Source: Frankiales bacterium (lineage in GTDB: Bacteria; Actinomycetota; Actinomycetes; JAFAQI01). Taken from it: 64,000 bases of DNA. The translations under genes were made by a program, and so were the position numbers. The stretch is from NCBI GenBank assembly GCA_025980465.1, contig JAICXJ010000012.1, positions 1 through 64,000 on the forward strand, read 5' to 3'. This document shows positions 53,659-62,251 of the stretch, piece after piece (within the stretch, counting starts at the first letter, position 1; each line of letters opens with the position of its first letter). The notes under the pieces were generated by a model. That model was not told where the DNA came from. It saw nothing but the letters and a program-made list of their open reading frames with translations, and made no database searches.

Positions 53659-54693
53659 ATGCAGCTGCGAACGCTTGGTCGTACCGGTGTGAAGGTCAGC
53701 CCGCTCTGTCTCGGCGCGATGATGTTCGGCTCCTGGGGGGAAACCGATCACGAGGAGTGCGTCCGAATCATCCACCGCGCACTCGATGCGGGCATCAACT
53801 TCATCGACACCGCGGACGTGTACTCGCATGGCGAGTCCGAGGAGATCGTCGGCAAGGCCCTGGCCGGTGGCAAGCGGGACGACGTCGTGCTCGCCACGAA
53901 AGTGCACTCCACGATGAGCCTCACCAATGCCAACAAGCAGGGGAACTCGCGGCGGTGGATCATTCGCGAGGTCGAAGACAGCCTTCGCCGCCTGCAGACC
54001 GACTACATCGACCTGTATCAAATCCACCGGCCAAGTCCCGACACCGACATCGACGACACCTTGGGTGCGTTGACCGATCTGGTCCGCGCCGGGAAGGTCC
54101 GTTACATCGGCAGTTCGACGTTCCCCTCACACGAAGTCGTCGAGGCGCAGTACGTCGCGCGTGACCGCTGCCGAGAGCGCTTCATCACCGAGCAGCCGCC
54201 GTACTCGATGATCACCCGCAGCGTCGAACGCGACATCTTGCCGGTGTGCGCGAAGTACGGGATGGGCGTCATCCCATGGAGCCCGCTGGCCCAGGGCTGG
54301 CTGTCGGGCCGATTCCGCAGAGGTGCTGAGATCAGCAGCCGCCGAGCCCAGCTGCTGCCTGAGCGCTATGACATGTCGTTGCCGGCAAACCAGCGCAAGC
54401 TCGAGGCCGCCGATGCGCTCGGCCAGCTCGCCGACGACTCAGGCATGACGCTGGTGCACCTAGCGGTCGCCTTCGTGATGAATCACCCGGCGGTGACCGC
54501 GCCGATCATCGGCCCGCGGACGATGGACCAGCTCGAGACCCAGCTGGGTGCGGCAGACGTCGTACTGACCGACGACATCCTCGACCGGGTCGACGAGATC
54601 GTGCCGCCGGGACTCACCATCCTCGCCAGCGATGACGGCTACGACCCGCCGTCCATCACGGACAAGCGCACCCGCCGCCGGAATGTGAGCTAG
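53659..54693 (+). CDS. Aldo/keto reductase
   Basis: A 344-residue TIM-barrel reductase. The tetrad parts are seen: Asp and Tyr in FIDTADVYSHGESEEIVGKA, Lys in DVVLATKVHS, and His in YIDLYQIHRPSPDTDID. The ending VTAPIIGPRTMDQLETQLGA is the usual NADPH-binding close. It reduces aldehydes or ketones with NADPH; the substrate is unknown. It converges on the SnoaL-like gene with a 5-base gap. Confidence 0.93.
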   Translation: MQLRTLGRTGVKVSPLCLGAMMFGSWGETDHEECVRIIHRALDAGINFIDTADVYSHGESEEIVGKALAGGKRDDVVLATKVHSTMSLTNANKQGNSRRWIIREVEDSLRRLQTDYIDLYQIHRPSPDTDIDDTLGALTDLVRAGKVRYIGSSTFPSHEVVEAQYVARDRCRERFITEQPPYSMITRSVERDILPVCAKYGMGVIPWSPLAQGWLSGRFRRGAEISSRRAQLLPERYDMSLPANQRKLEAADALGQLADDSGMTLVHLAVAFVMNHPAVTAPIIGPRTMDQLETQLGAADVVLTDDILDRVDEIVPPGLTILASDDGYDPPSITDKRTRRRNVS

Positions 54694-54698
54694 TCCTA

Positions 54699-55184
54699 CT
54701 AACCGCCGAAGGCCGGAAGGTCCGGCGGTACTCCGAAGATGCCGGCGTTCGCACCCGTCCGGGCAAGTGAGCGGTAGCGACGGTCAACCACCCACCAGGC
54801 GCCGTCGGTCTTGCGGTACCGATCCTGATAGAGCCCGTACGCGGTGCTCCACTCATCGGAGTCGGCGAGGTGGCGGAGCTCGCACATGAAGATTCGCCCG
54901 CGCGCGGTCTGCCCCTCCTCAACGTCGACCACCGAGTTGAGGATCACGAACTGGAAGTGATCGAATCTCGCGACTGCCTCGCTGACGAACTGAATGAACT
55001 CCTCGGCGGTCGAGCATCGCCGCACCGGATTGCTCACGGTGTCGATCTCGATGTCGACGTCAGGCACGAGGATCGTGTGGAGCTCGTTCCAGGCGCGGCG
55101 TGACACGACGTCGGCGTACCTCGACTGCAGACGAAACAACGCGACGACGTCGCGGGTGTCATCGTCGCGCCGTTGGTCGGTCAC
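54699..55184 (-). CDS. SnoaL-like / NTF2-fold protein
   Basis: A 161-residue protein from GTG 55184. VALFRLQSRYADVVSRRAWN, VPDVDIEIDTVSNPVRR and HFQFVILNSVVDVEEGQTAR follow the NTF2/SnoaL cone fold; RYRKTDGAWWVVDRRYRSLA is the closing strand pair. Such proteins act as dehydratases, isomerases or binding proteins. The substrate is unknown. It lies 29 bases downstream of the DNA polymerase gene, on the same strand. Confidence 0.85.
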   Translation of the reverse strand: MTDQRRDDDTRDVVALFRLQSRYADVVSRRAWNELHTILVPDVDIEIDTVSNPVRRCSTAEEFIQFVSEAVARFDHFQFVILNSVVDVEEGQTARGRIFMCELRHLADSDEWSTAYGLYQDRYRKTDGAWWVVDRRYRSLARTGANAGIFGVPPDLPAFGG

Positions 55185-55213
55185 GCGGCCGACGTTAGCC
55201 CGCGGCTATCGGG

Positions 55214-56941
55214 TCAGTGGGCGCCGGCCCAGCTTTCGCCGGAACCGATGTCGGCGACGAAGCGCACCCCGTTGCCGGCCGCCCACCAGCGGGTCGTCGC
55301 GGCCAGCGAGTCACGGAGGACATCGCGGGCCGCCTCAAGCCGGGCGACCGAAGCCTGGATGACGAGCTCGTCGTGCAGACACAACACGATGTGGCCATCG
55401 ATGGACTTCAACCCATGCCGAACCGTGGCAGCCCACGCCTTGAACAGCTCCGCCGCCGCACCCTGGATCGCGGCGTTGCGGCCGTAACGGCCACGCGCGG
55501 CGGTCACAGCGCGGTTCTCGTGCTCGGCGGGAGCGGAGAAGCGAATCAGCCGACCGCCGTAGGTTCGGAATGAAACGCCTTCGCGCGCCGACTCCTCCGC
55601 CTGTCGAAGGAACGCCATCGCGGTTGCGTACTCGCGATCCATCGCGCGCAATGCCTCCCCGGCGGGACCAGAGGTCTGGCCGTACATCGCAGCGAGAACC
55701 GCGACCTTCGCGGTTGGCCGGTCGCAGCCGAGTCGGGCCGCGACCGGCGCATACATGTCGGGGTCTCGGGTCGCGGCAGCAAATGCCTCATCTCCGGATA
55801 CCGTCGCGAGCACCCGCGGCTCGATCTGGCCCAGGTCCGCCCGGACCAGCACGTGACCGGGTTCGGCGCGCACCGCGGGCCGCAGTTCGGCGGGCATGTT
55901 GTGCAGACCCACGCCGGCGGTCATCCGGCCGGCTCCGCCGTCCGCGGCGTACCACCGTCCCCGCAGCCGCTGGTCTGCGCCGACGTTGGCGTCGAGCCAG
56001 CGCCAGCCGTAGGTCGTGGCCAGCCGGTCGGCTTTGCGCCAGGTGAGAAGTGCGGCGACCGCCGGCAACGACCGATGGGGCTTGAGTCGCCACGAGCGGG
56101 TGTCGGGCAGGTTCAGGCCGATCGTCCCGAGCAGCTCTCGCACCTGCTCGGGACTGCGGAGGTCGTACCTCGGGTCGCCGGGGAACTGTCGCAGGACCTC
56201 ACGCTCGCGCTCGGCGAGCTGCGCCTCCTCCTCGGCAGCATCGGCGGGACGATCACCGATCAGTTCGCGCAACAGCGCCCCGGCCACGCCGAGGTCGAAC
56301 GGCAGGCCGTCGTACTCCAGTTCGACGCACAGCAGTGCGGCCGCGGACTCGCTGTAGGCGATCAGGGTGCGCAGTGGCACGCCAGGTGTTGCCGCACGTG
56401 GATCGGGCAGCACACTGATCGCTGCCCGTTGCTTCGTTGCCAGCTCGAGAGCGAGCTCGGCCCATCGCCGAATCCGGTCCGGGCTGTCACGCCAGCCCCC
56501 GGCGAGCCACTCCGGGCTCAGTTGTCCGTCGCGCAGCGGCCCGTCGTCGCGCTGATCGATGTCGAACAGATCCAGCGACTCCTCACGCGGGGTCGGCAGC
56601 TCCAGGCCGTGGGTTGCCGCCCAGCTCGATGCCGCGTCGTCCCGGCGGGTGCCCTCAGTCAGCATGCCGACCGCGCCGAGGTCCCAGCAGGTCTCCGGTC
56701 GGACGCGGGCGTCGATTGCAGCCGGCGCGATGTCGCGGGCGTTCCACCAGACCCAACGCGGTTCGAGCTGCTCGATCGAGCTCACGACGGCCGCGAGCGG
56801 TTTCGACACGACCGCGCTTCCGCCGTCCCAGGCGAGACCGACCTGCTCGCGCGGACCCGGAACGATCGCGATGAAATCGCGTGGCCGATGTCCGGCCGCG
56901 TCGAGTCGCTCCCGCAGTGCCTCGATCGTGAGGTCAGCCAT
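55214..56941 (-). CDS. Family A DNA polymerase (PolA-like, 3'-5' exonuclease/polymerase type)
   Basis: A 575-residue protein. The C-terminal half is a family A polymerase: motif A ADLGQIEPRVLATVSGD with Asp369, motif B AKVAVLAAMYGQ with Lys412, and motif C LHDELVIQ with Asp524. The N-terminal 200 residues are degenerate compared with a 3'-5' exonuclease and no exonuclease Asp set is clear. It is far shorter than PolA (about 900 residues) and is a second family A enzyme found in actinomycetes. ATG 56941 overlaps the upstream gene by 8 bp. Confidence 0.92.
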   Translation of the reverse strand: MADLTIEALRERLDAAGHRPRDFIAIVPGPREQVGLAWDGGSAVVSKPLAAVVSSIEQLEPRWVWWNARDIAPAAIDARVRPETCWDLGAVGMLTEGTRRDDAASSWAATHGLELPTPREESLDLFDIDQRDDGPLRDGQLSPEWLAGGWRDSPDRIRRWAELALELATKQRAAISVLPDPRAATPGVPLRTLIAYSESAAALLCVELEYDGLPFDLGVAGALLRELIGDRPADAAEEEAQLAEREREVLRQFPGDPRYDLRSPEQVRELLGTIGLNLPDTRSWRLKPHRSLPAVAALLTWRKADRLATTYGWRWLDANVGADQRLRGRWYAADGGAGRMTAGVGLHNMPAELRPAVRAEPGHVLVRADLGQIEPRVLATVSGDEAFAAATRDPDMYAPVAARLGCDRPTAKVAVLAAMYGQTSGPAGEALRAMDREYATAMAFLRQAEESAREGVSFRTYGGRLIRFSAPAEHENRAVTAARGRYGRNAAIQGAAAELFKAWAATVRHGLKSIDGHIVLCLHDELVIQASVARLEAARDVLRDSLAATTRWWAAGNGVRFVADIGSGESWAGAH

Positions 56942-57599
56942 GGAGTCCGGCGGGTAGTTCCAGCGGAATGTCGATCGGAATCTCTCCGGACAGGCCATAT
57001 CCGCCGTTCAGCTCCAGCGAGTCTCCGCTCCAGAAGCGACCGGGGTCGTACCAACTCGCCCGCTTGGTACGAGGCAGCAACCCCATGTCCTGGTAGGTGA
57101 TCGCCACCACCTCGGCGCAGTACGCCGTGTCACGTGCGTCGTCGCCGGGCGTCGCGGTGCGCAGCGGCATCCGGCCGCCGAACCAGCCGGCGGCCAGGGC
57201 GCGGGTTGTGGGGAAGGGAGTGCCGTCAAGGCGCGCGATTGTCCGCAGGACGGCGTCTTCCGCGTCACGCGTGATCGGCTTGTTGAGCTGCCGCAGCCAA
57301 CCTTCCTGACCGTAGTTGTTGGCCCACACCAGCGCCGAGTCGCGCAGGTCATGGAGTTGGGCGCCGCGCTGGTACTTGCCCGACCACATGTCGACGAGTG
57401 ACCTGCCGAGCTCGGCATGCCACATCAACGGCGGAAGATCGTCGATGACGACGGCCATGCCGACGTGGTTGACCGGACTGTTGGTGGTGAGCCGGATCGC
57501 GCGATCGGCCGCACTCGATCCCCGAAACAACCAGAGGTCACCGGTGCGGGTCAGCTCGACCGCGGCATCGAGCGGCATCGCGACCACGGGCACCGGCAC
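56934..57599 (-). CDS. Permuted papain-like amidase (YiiX/NlpC-P60-like)
   Basis: A 221-residue protein. GDLWLFRGSS, then SPVNHVGMAV with His45, and DTAYCAEVVAI with Cys161 follow the permuted NlpC/P60 order (His before Cys) of YiiX-type enzymes, which cleave amide or ester bonds in lipids, peptides or peptidoglycan. There is no signal peptide, so it acts inside the cell. GTG 57599 and ATG 57578 are both possible starts. Its end overlaps the polymerase start by 8 bp. Confidence 0.72.
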   Translation of the reverse strand: MPVPVVAMPLDAAVELTRTGDLWLFRGSSAADRAIRLTTNSPVNHVGMAVVIDDLPPLMWHAELGRSLVDMWSGKYQRGAQLHDLRDSALVWANNYGQEGWLRQLNKPITRDAEDAVLRTIARLDGTPFPTTRALAAGWFGGRMPLRTATPGDDARDTAYCAEVVAITYQDMGLLPRTKRASWYDPGRFWSGDSLELNGGYGLSGEIPIDIPLELPAGLHG

Positions 57600-57642
57600 A
57601 GCATCGCATCGGCCGACGACGCGCGATGACTACGGTGAATCG

Positions 57643-57810
57643 GTGAAGTGGTGGAAGATCGTCGGGCTCGCGGGCGTGGCGGGTGTCGCGGCGACGGGAG
57701 TGGTCATCGCACGGCACGAGCGGCAGCGCCGGACGATGACGCCGGGGCAGGTGCGGGACAGACTGCATGCGAGGTACGCCGAGCTCGAACGTCCGGCCCG
57801 GGCGAGTTAG
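57643..57810 (+). CDS. Small single-helix membrane protein
   Basis: A 55-residue protein from GTG 57643. One membrane helix (IVGLAGVAGVAATGVVIA) is followed by a basic cytoplasmic tail (RHERQRRTMTPGQVRDRLH). The composition fits a real gene, and it has its own start just upstream of the divergent amidase gene. It ends next to the convergent membrane protein. The function is unknown. Confidence 0.6.
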   Translation: MKWWKIVGLAGVAGVAATGVVIARHERQRRTMTPGQVRDRLHARYAELERPARAS

Positions 57811-58368
57811 TCAGACGTCGCTTCGGTCGGCCGTCGGTGTCGGTGCCTCCCGCTGCGAGGGCATGACGACGACCACGGTGCGCGAGACCGCCAGGTCGAC
57901 GCTCGACCGGGGTAGCGGCGCTGCGAAGTCGCTGTCGAGACGGCGCCGCCGGCACTCCCTCATCGCGAGCACCGCGCCCGCGAGAAGGACCAAAGCCGCG
58001 CCATCGACAAGCCACAGCCCAGGTCCGATGTTCGTCGTGATGATCCCGTCCGAGATCCGGCCGGACGCCGCGACGGTGTGGCGCAGGTTGATGGTGTCGT
58101 AGAAGGCGATGGCGGCGATCATGCCGCCGGCCAGCGCGGTCATCGCAGGAAACAGCAGGTGGATGCTTCGTCGTACCGAAGCGGTAGTTACCGCGACGGA
58201 CGCGGCCACCGCACACAGCACGGTGACCTTGCCGTCACCGGCGAGCCCGTCGATGTGAATCCAGCCACGCGCCCAGTGGGCATCGACCCAGGAGAGCGCT
58301 GACCCCACCGCGACAGCGAGCGCCGCGATGGCGACGGTCCAGACCGAGAAGTCGATCCGTCTGCGCAT
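57811..58368 (-). CDS. Membrane protein with four helices
   Basis: A 185-residue protein. Helices are TVAIAALAVAVGSALSWV, VLCAVAASVAVTTASV, AMTALAGGMIAAIAFY and WLVDGAALVLLAGAVLAMRE, followed by a 45-residue basic cytoplasmic tail. No family is recognised. The 116-base gap upstream (58369-58484) serves as divergent promoter region with the carbonic anhydrase-like gene; no clear element is seen in it. Confidence 0.75.
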   Translation of the reverse strand: MRRRIDFSVWTVAIAALAVAVGSALSWVDAHWARGWIHIDGLAGDGKVTVLCAVAASVAVTTASVRRSIHLLFPAMTALAGGMIAAIAFYDTINLRHTVAASGRISDGIITTNIGPGLWLVDGAALVLLAGAVLAMRECRRRRLDSDFAAPLPRSSVDLAVSRTVVVVMPSQREAPTPTADRSDV

Positions 58369-58484
58369 TCCTCGACGCTGTCATCGCGAAGTGGGCCAGA
58401 TCGAGCAAATCCGGCGAAACCGTCCCGACGTGCTACCTGCCCTGACCCGCAGTGACTAAGCCGGGTGGTCGATACGCTCCGGCG

Positions 58485-59015
58485 ATGCCGATGTTCTCCT
58501 TTGAAGGGCATGCCCCATCGGTGCATCCCGACGCGTTCATCGCCCCGACCGCGACGCTGGTCGGCGATGTGACCATCGAGGCCGGCGCCTCCGTCTGGTA
58601 CGGCGCGGTGCTACGCGCCGACTACGGGCCGATCGTGGTGCGCGCCGGCGCCAACATTCAGGATGGGTCGCTCGTTCACGGCGCCGGACCACTCGTGGAG
58701 ATCGGGCCAGGGGCAACCGTCGCACATCTTTGTGTGGTCCATGGCGCGGTGGTCGGGGCGGAGGCGCTCATCGGTAACGGCGCCACGATTCAGGACGGTG
58801 CGCGGATCGGCGCCCGCGCGATGGTGGCTGCGCATGCGTTGGTGCCGCCGAACGCCGTCGTCGAGCCGGGCACGTTGTTCCGCGGCACTGCCGGCTCGTC
58901 CGCCGGTCCGCTGTCGGACGGAGCGATGCGGTGGGTCGACATCAACCCGTCGGCCTACCAGGAGCTGGCTCGTCGCCACATCGCCGGCGTTGCAGAAATC
59001 GTCGGAGGGGAATGA
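58485..59015 (+). CDS. Gamma-carbonic anhydrase-like hexapeptide protein
   Basis: A 176-residue left-handed beta-helix protein. Repeats of the hexapeptide type ([36 protein letters not shown]) fill the chain, and VAHLCVVHG supplies two of the zinc-binding histidines; SLVHG may give the third. Relatives are YrdA/CaiE-type proteins and gamma-carbonic anhydrases. ATG 58485 gives the compact start. The DUF1272 gene follows by 3 bases. Confidence 0.9.
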   Translation: MPMFSFEGHAPSVHPDAFIAPTATLVGDVTIEAGASVWYGAVLRADYGPIVVRAGANIQDGSLVHGAGPLVEIGPGATVAHLCVVHGAVVGAEALIGNGATIQDGARIGARAMVAAHALVPPNAVVEPGTLFRGTAGSSAGPLSDGAMRWVDINPSAYQELARRHIAGVAEIVGGE

Positions 59016-59018
59016 CCC

Positions 59019-59270
59019 ATGCTCGAGCTACGACCGAACTGTGAGTGCTGCGACCGCGACCTGCCCAACGGCGCGGCCGAGGCGCGTATCTGCACCTTCG
59101 AGTGCACGTTCTGCGCCGAGTGCGTCGAGCATCGGCTCGACAACCAATGCCCCAACTGCGGCGGTAACTTCAGTGTCCGGCCGACCCGGCCGCAGGCATT
59201 GCTCGAGATGTATCCGGTGTCGAGGAAACGGGTGCTGGGCTCGCAGCCGGAGTGCGCCGGCGCGAGGTAG
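59019..59270 (+). CDS. DUF1272 protein
   Basis: An 83-residue protein. ELRPNCECCDRDLPNGA, then ICTFECTFCAECVE and CPNCGGNF give about nine cysteines, the DUF1272 pattern of small zinc-binding proteins of unknown function. It follows the carbonic-anhydrase-like gene by 3 bases. A ribosome site (GGAGGGG) lies inside the end of that gene. Confidence 0.9.
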   Translation: MLELRPNCECCDRDLPNGAAEARICTFECTFCAECVEHRLDNQCPNCGGNFSVRPTRPQALLEMYPVSRKRVLGSQPECAGAR

Positions 59271-59276
59271 CCGCTT

Positions 59277-60782
59277 CTACTGGTGAGTCGGTGCCGGCGC
59301 CGCGTCAGGAAGCGTCACGACGGTCGGTCCGGCCGGAAACGGGTCCTCGGCCGGTGCCGCTCCCCGGAGGAGTTCAAGAAGTCTCGCGGTCTCGTCAACG
59401 ATGTAGTCGGCGATCTTCTCTACGTCGGGCACCAGCTCCCGACAGGCGATCAGGCCGAAGTGCAGGCCGCCGTTGTAGCTCTGCACCGTGATGTTGAGAC
59501 CGACACCCTCGACCACGACCGAGACCGGGTAGTAGGCGAGCACGTCCGCGCCGGCCAGATACGCCTGGATGTTGGCGCCGGGGACGTTGGACAGTACGAC
59601 GTTGACCGGCCGGATCCGGCTGGTCAGGCTCATCGAGCTCGCCAGGCGTGCCGCCCGGGCGGCGAGCGCGGGTGCGAAGAACTCGCCGACGTCCTCAACC
59701 AGGCCGTCAGGGATCGCTGCCTGCTGCGCCTTGGCGACGACCGTCGCCTCGTTCGCCATTCGGAGCCGATCGATCGGGTCCTCAAGATGGGTGGGGATTG
59801 CCGCGAACATCGCCGACACCCGGTTACCCGGGGTGTCACCGGCTCGCGGGACCTTCAATGCGACCGGAAGCATCGCGACCAGCGGTGCGTCCGGCAGCTC
59901 GTTGTGATCGACGAGCCAGCGTCGGATCGCGGCTGCGGACACCGCGACGAAGACGTCATTGACGGTCACGCCGACCGCGTTCTTGATCTCCTTGACGTCG
60001 GCGAGGCTGACGGTGCGGATGGCGAAGCGACGGTGGGCTGTGATCGGACGGTTGAGACTCGTGGCCGGCGCCGCGCCAGCTGTGGCGATGATGCCGCCGT
60101 CGTGCTCGCCACGGCTGATCAAGCCACGCACGAATGGGGTTGCCATCTGCGCGAGCGTCGGCGCGAACCGAAGCAGGTTAGTCGTGACACGTACCGCGCG
60201 GCGCGGATGGCTTCCTACCGTCGCCGCGGCGCGCAGCAACAGGCCCGCCCGGTTCGGGAGTGACTGTGGCTCGTACGCGGGAATGTCGGTGAACTCGCGA
60301 CCTTCACGGGTCAGGTCGAGCAGTGTCGTCATCAGCTCCGCACCGGCGGCGCCGTCAATCGCGGCGTGATGGATCTTCGTGTACACGGCCATCCGGCCGC
60401 CAGCGAGTCCGGAGATCAAGTACATCTCCCACAGCGGCCGGGCCCGGTCCAGAGCCCGCGAATGAAGGCGCGAGATCTGCTCACACAGCTGCTGGTCGCT
60501 GCCTGGTGACGGGATCGCGAGCTCCCGGATGTGGAACTCCAGATCGAAGTCCGGGTCATCGGCCCAGTACGGCTGATCGAGACCGAACGGGACCTCGACC
60601 AGCCGGCGCCGCAGCAGCGGCACCAGATGCAGCCGCTGCCCGATGAGCTCCGTCAACCGCTCCAGCGTCAACGGCTGGGGCGCGTTGCTCGGATCGAGAA
60701 CGGCGAGCCCACCCACGTGACCGGTGACTGCGGGCGTTTCAAGAGCCAGAAACGCGGCGTCCATTCCGCTCAGCTGCTGCAT
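59277..60782 (-). CDS. Wax ester synthase / diacylglycerol acyltransferase (WS/DGAT)
   Basis: A 501-residue enzyme. The start MQQLSGMDAAFLALET and the catalytic HHAAIDG at 138-144 are typical; NVVLSNVPGANIQAYLAGA is the conserved C-terminal motif. It makes wax esters or triacylglycerols from acyl-CoA. ATG 60782 is preferred to the TTG at 60788. The neighbour upstream is a PPK2-type kinase on the same strand. Storage lipid is suggested for this organism. Confidence 0.95.
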   Translation of the reverse strand: MQQLSGMDAAFLALETPAVTGHVGGLAVLDPSNAPQPLTLERLTELIGQRLHLVPLLRRRLVEVPFGLDQPYWADDPDFDLEFHIRELAIPSPGSDQQLCEQISRLHSRALDRARPLWEMYLISGLAGGRMAVYTKIHHAAIDGAAGAELMTTLLDLTREGREFTDIPAYEPQSLPNRAGLLLRAAATVGSHPRRAVRVTTNLLRFAPTLAQMATPFVRGLISRGEHDGGIIATAGAAPATSLNRPITAHRRFAIRTVSLADVKEIKNAVGVTVNDVFVAVSAAAIRRWLVDHNELPDAPLVAMLPVALKVPRAGDTPGNRVSAMFAAIPTHLEDPIDRLRMANEATVVAKAQQAAIPDGLVEDVGEFFAPALAARAARLASSMSLTSRIRPVNVVLSNVPGANIQAYLAGADVLAYYPVSVVVEGVGLNITVQSYNGGLHFGLIACRELVPDVEKIADYIVDETARLLELLRGAAPAEDPFPAGPTVVTLPDAAPAPTHQ

Positions 60783-60823
60783 CCGCAAAGCGAACCAGCC
60801 CCAAGCCCCCGGCGCAACACCTG

Positions 60824-61582
60824 CTAGTGGGGCACCTCGAGGTCACTTCCCCGCATTCCCGCTTCGATGGCGGCGATCACCGTCTCGATGACTTTGACCC
60901 GAGCCCACCGCTTGTTCTCGGCTTCGACCAGCCTCCATGGGCTGACCTCGGTGGAGGTCTTTTCCAGCATCTCTTCGACAGCTTTGGTGTAGGCGGCGCG
61001 CTTCTTGCGGTTGCGCCAGTCCTCGTCGGTCAGCTTCCAGGTCCGTAGCGGGTCGCTCTGCCGCGACTTGAAGCGTTCGAGCTGTTCGGCTTCGGAGAGA
61101 TGAAGCCAGAACTTCACGAGCACCATGCCTTCGGCCGCGAGGCTGGTCTCGAAGTCGACGATTTCCTGGTAGGCACGCTTCCACTGCTCCGCCGTCGCGA
61201 GCTTCTCGACCCGCTCGACGAGAACTCGGCCGTACCAGGAGCGGTCGAAGACCGCCATCCCGCCCCACCCGGGGAGCTTCGGCCAGAACCGCCAGAGGAA
61301 GTGGTGGCGCTTCTCGTCGAATGTCGGCGCCGCGAACTCGGCGACGCGCACATGGCGCGGGTCGAGCGGTGCAACCAGTCGCTTGATGCAGCCACCCTTG
61401 CCCGATGCGTCCCATCCCTCGAAGACCACACATATCGGTGGACCGAACCGACCGCCGCTCCCGATCAGACCACCGCAGATGAGTCGGAGCTCGAGGAGTC
61501 GTTGCTGCGCCGCTTCGAGCCGCGCCGTCTCCTGTTTCGAGGTGAGCTTCAGCGAGAGGTCGAGCTCGTCGAGGCGGCCCAT
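60824..61582 (-). CDS. Polyphosphate kinase 2 family protein
   Basis: A 252-residue protein. Walker A FEGWDASGKGG at about 52-62 and Walker B-like FDRSWYGRVLVERV are those of PPK2 enzymes, which use polyphosphate to phosphorylate nucleotides. The family's lid region (KLTDEDWRNRKKRAAYTKAV) is present. ATG 61582 is used; GTG 61591 is also possible. It lies 41 bases before the WS/DGAT gene on the same strand, so the two storage genes may be co-transcribed. Confidence 0.94.
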   Translation of the reverse strand: MGRLDELDLSLKLTSKQETARLEAAQQRLLELRLICGGLIGSGGRFGPPICVVFEGWDASGKGGCIKRLVAPLDPRHVRVAEFAAPTFDEKRHHFLWRFWPKLPGWGGMAVFDRSWYGRVLVERVEKLATAEQWKRAYQEIVDFETSLAAEGMVLVKFWLHLSEAEQLERFKSRQSDPLRTWKLTDEDWRNRKKRAAYTKAVEEMLEKTSTEVSPWRLVEAENKRWARVKVIETVIAAIEAGMRGSDLEVPH

Positions 61583-61606
61583 GGCCGGCACGCTACCCGG
61601 GTCGCG

Positions 61607-62140
61607 TCACGCTAGTGACTTGGCGAGGACGGCGAACTCGAGGTCGCTACGACGCGGGAGTCCGAACCGCTCGTCACCATGAGGAAACGGCCGAGTCTCG
61701 CCGGTGAGCTGGTAGCCGCGGCGTTCGTACCACGAGATCAGCTCGGAGCGCCGACTGATCACCGTCATCTCCATCAGCGGTGCCGACCATCGCGTGAGGG
61801 CGAGGCGTTCGGCCTCCGCAAGCACCCGGCCTCCGACTCCACTGCCTTGTCTCGTCGGCACGACCGCGAACATTCCGAAGTACGCCGGAACGTCAGGCGC
61901 GCCTCTCAACTCGCAGCAGGCGATCAGTTGCCGGTCATCGTCAAAGCCGAGCAGCACGAACCGGTCATCGCTGCTGATGAGCTCGGCCACCGCATCGCGG
62001 TCGGTGCGCTGGCCGTCGAGGAGATCGGCTTCGGTGGTCCAGCCGGCGCGGCTTGACTCGCCGCGATACGCCGATTCGACCAGCGCGACCACCGCATCCA
62101 CGTCGGCAGCGGTCGCCATCCGAAAGCTCAGTTCCGCCAT
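61607..62140 (-). CDS. GNAT family N-acetyltransferase
   Basis: A 177-residue GNAT protein. FRMATAADVDAVVALVESAY is the N-terminal strand-helix, MFAVVPTRQGSGVGGRVLAEAE the acetyl-CoA pyrophosphate loop (motif A), and ELISWYERRGYQLTGE motif B. The substrate is unknown. It lies 24 bases before the PPK2 gene, so three minus-strand genes may form one unit. Confidence 0.92.
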   Translation of the reverse strand: MAELSFRMATAADVDAVVALVESAYRGESSRAGWTTEADLLDGQRTDRDAVAELISSDDRFVLLGFDDDRQLIACCELRGAPDVPAYFGMFAVVPTRQGSGVGGRVLAEAERLALTRWSAPLMEMTVISRRSELISWYERRGYQLTGETRPFPHGDERFGLPRRSDLEFAVLAKSLA

Positions 62141-62251
62141 TGCGCACTGACGCTAGCGAGCGCGGTAACGCATCCGATCGTCGGTCCGCTCTTTGCAGTA
62201 ACGCAGGTAGTGCCCCGGCTCCCTGCCGGGGCCGTTACGAGAGGACTCACG

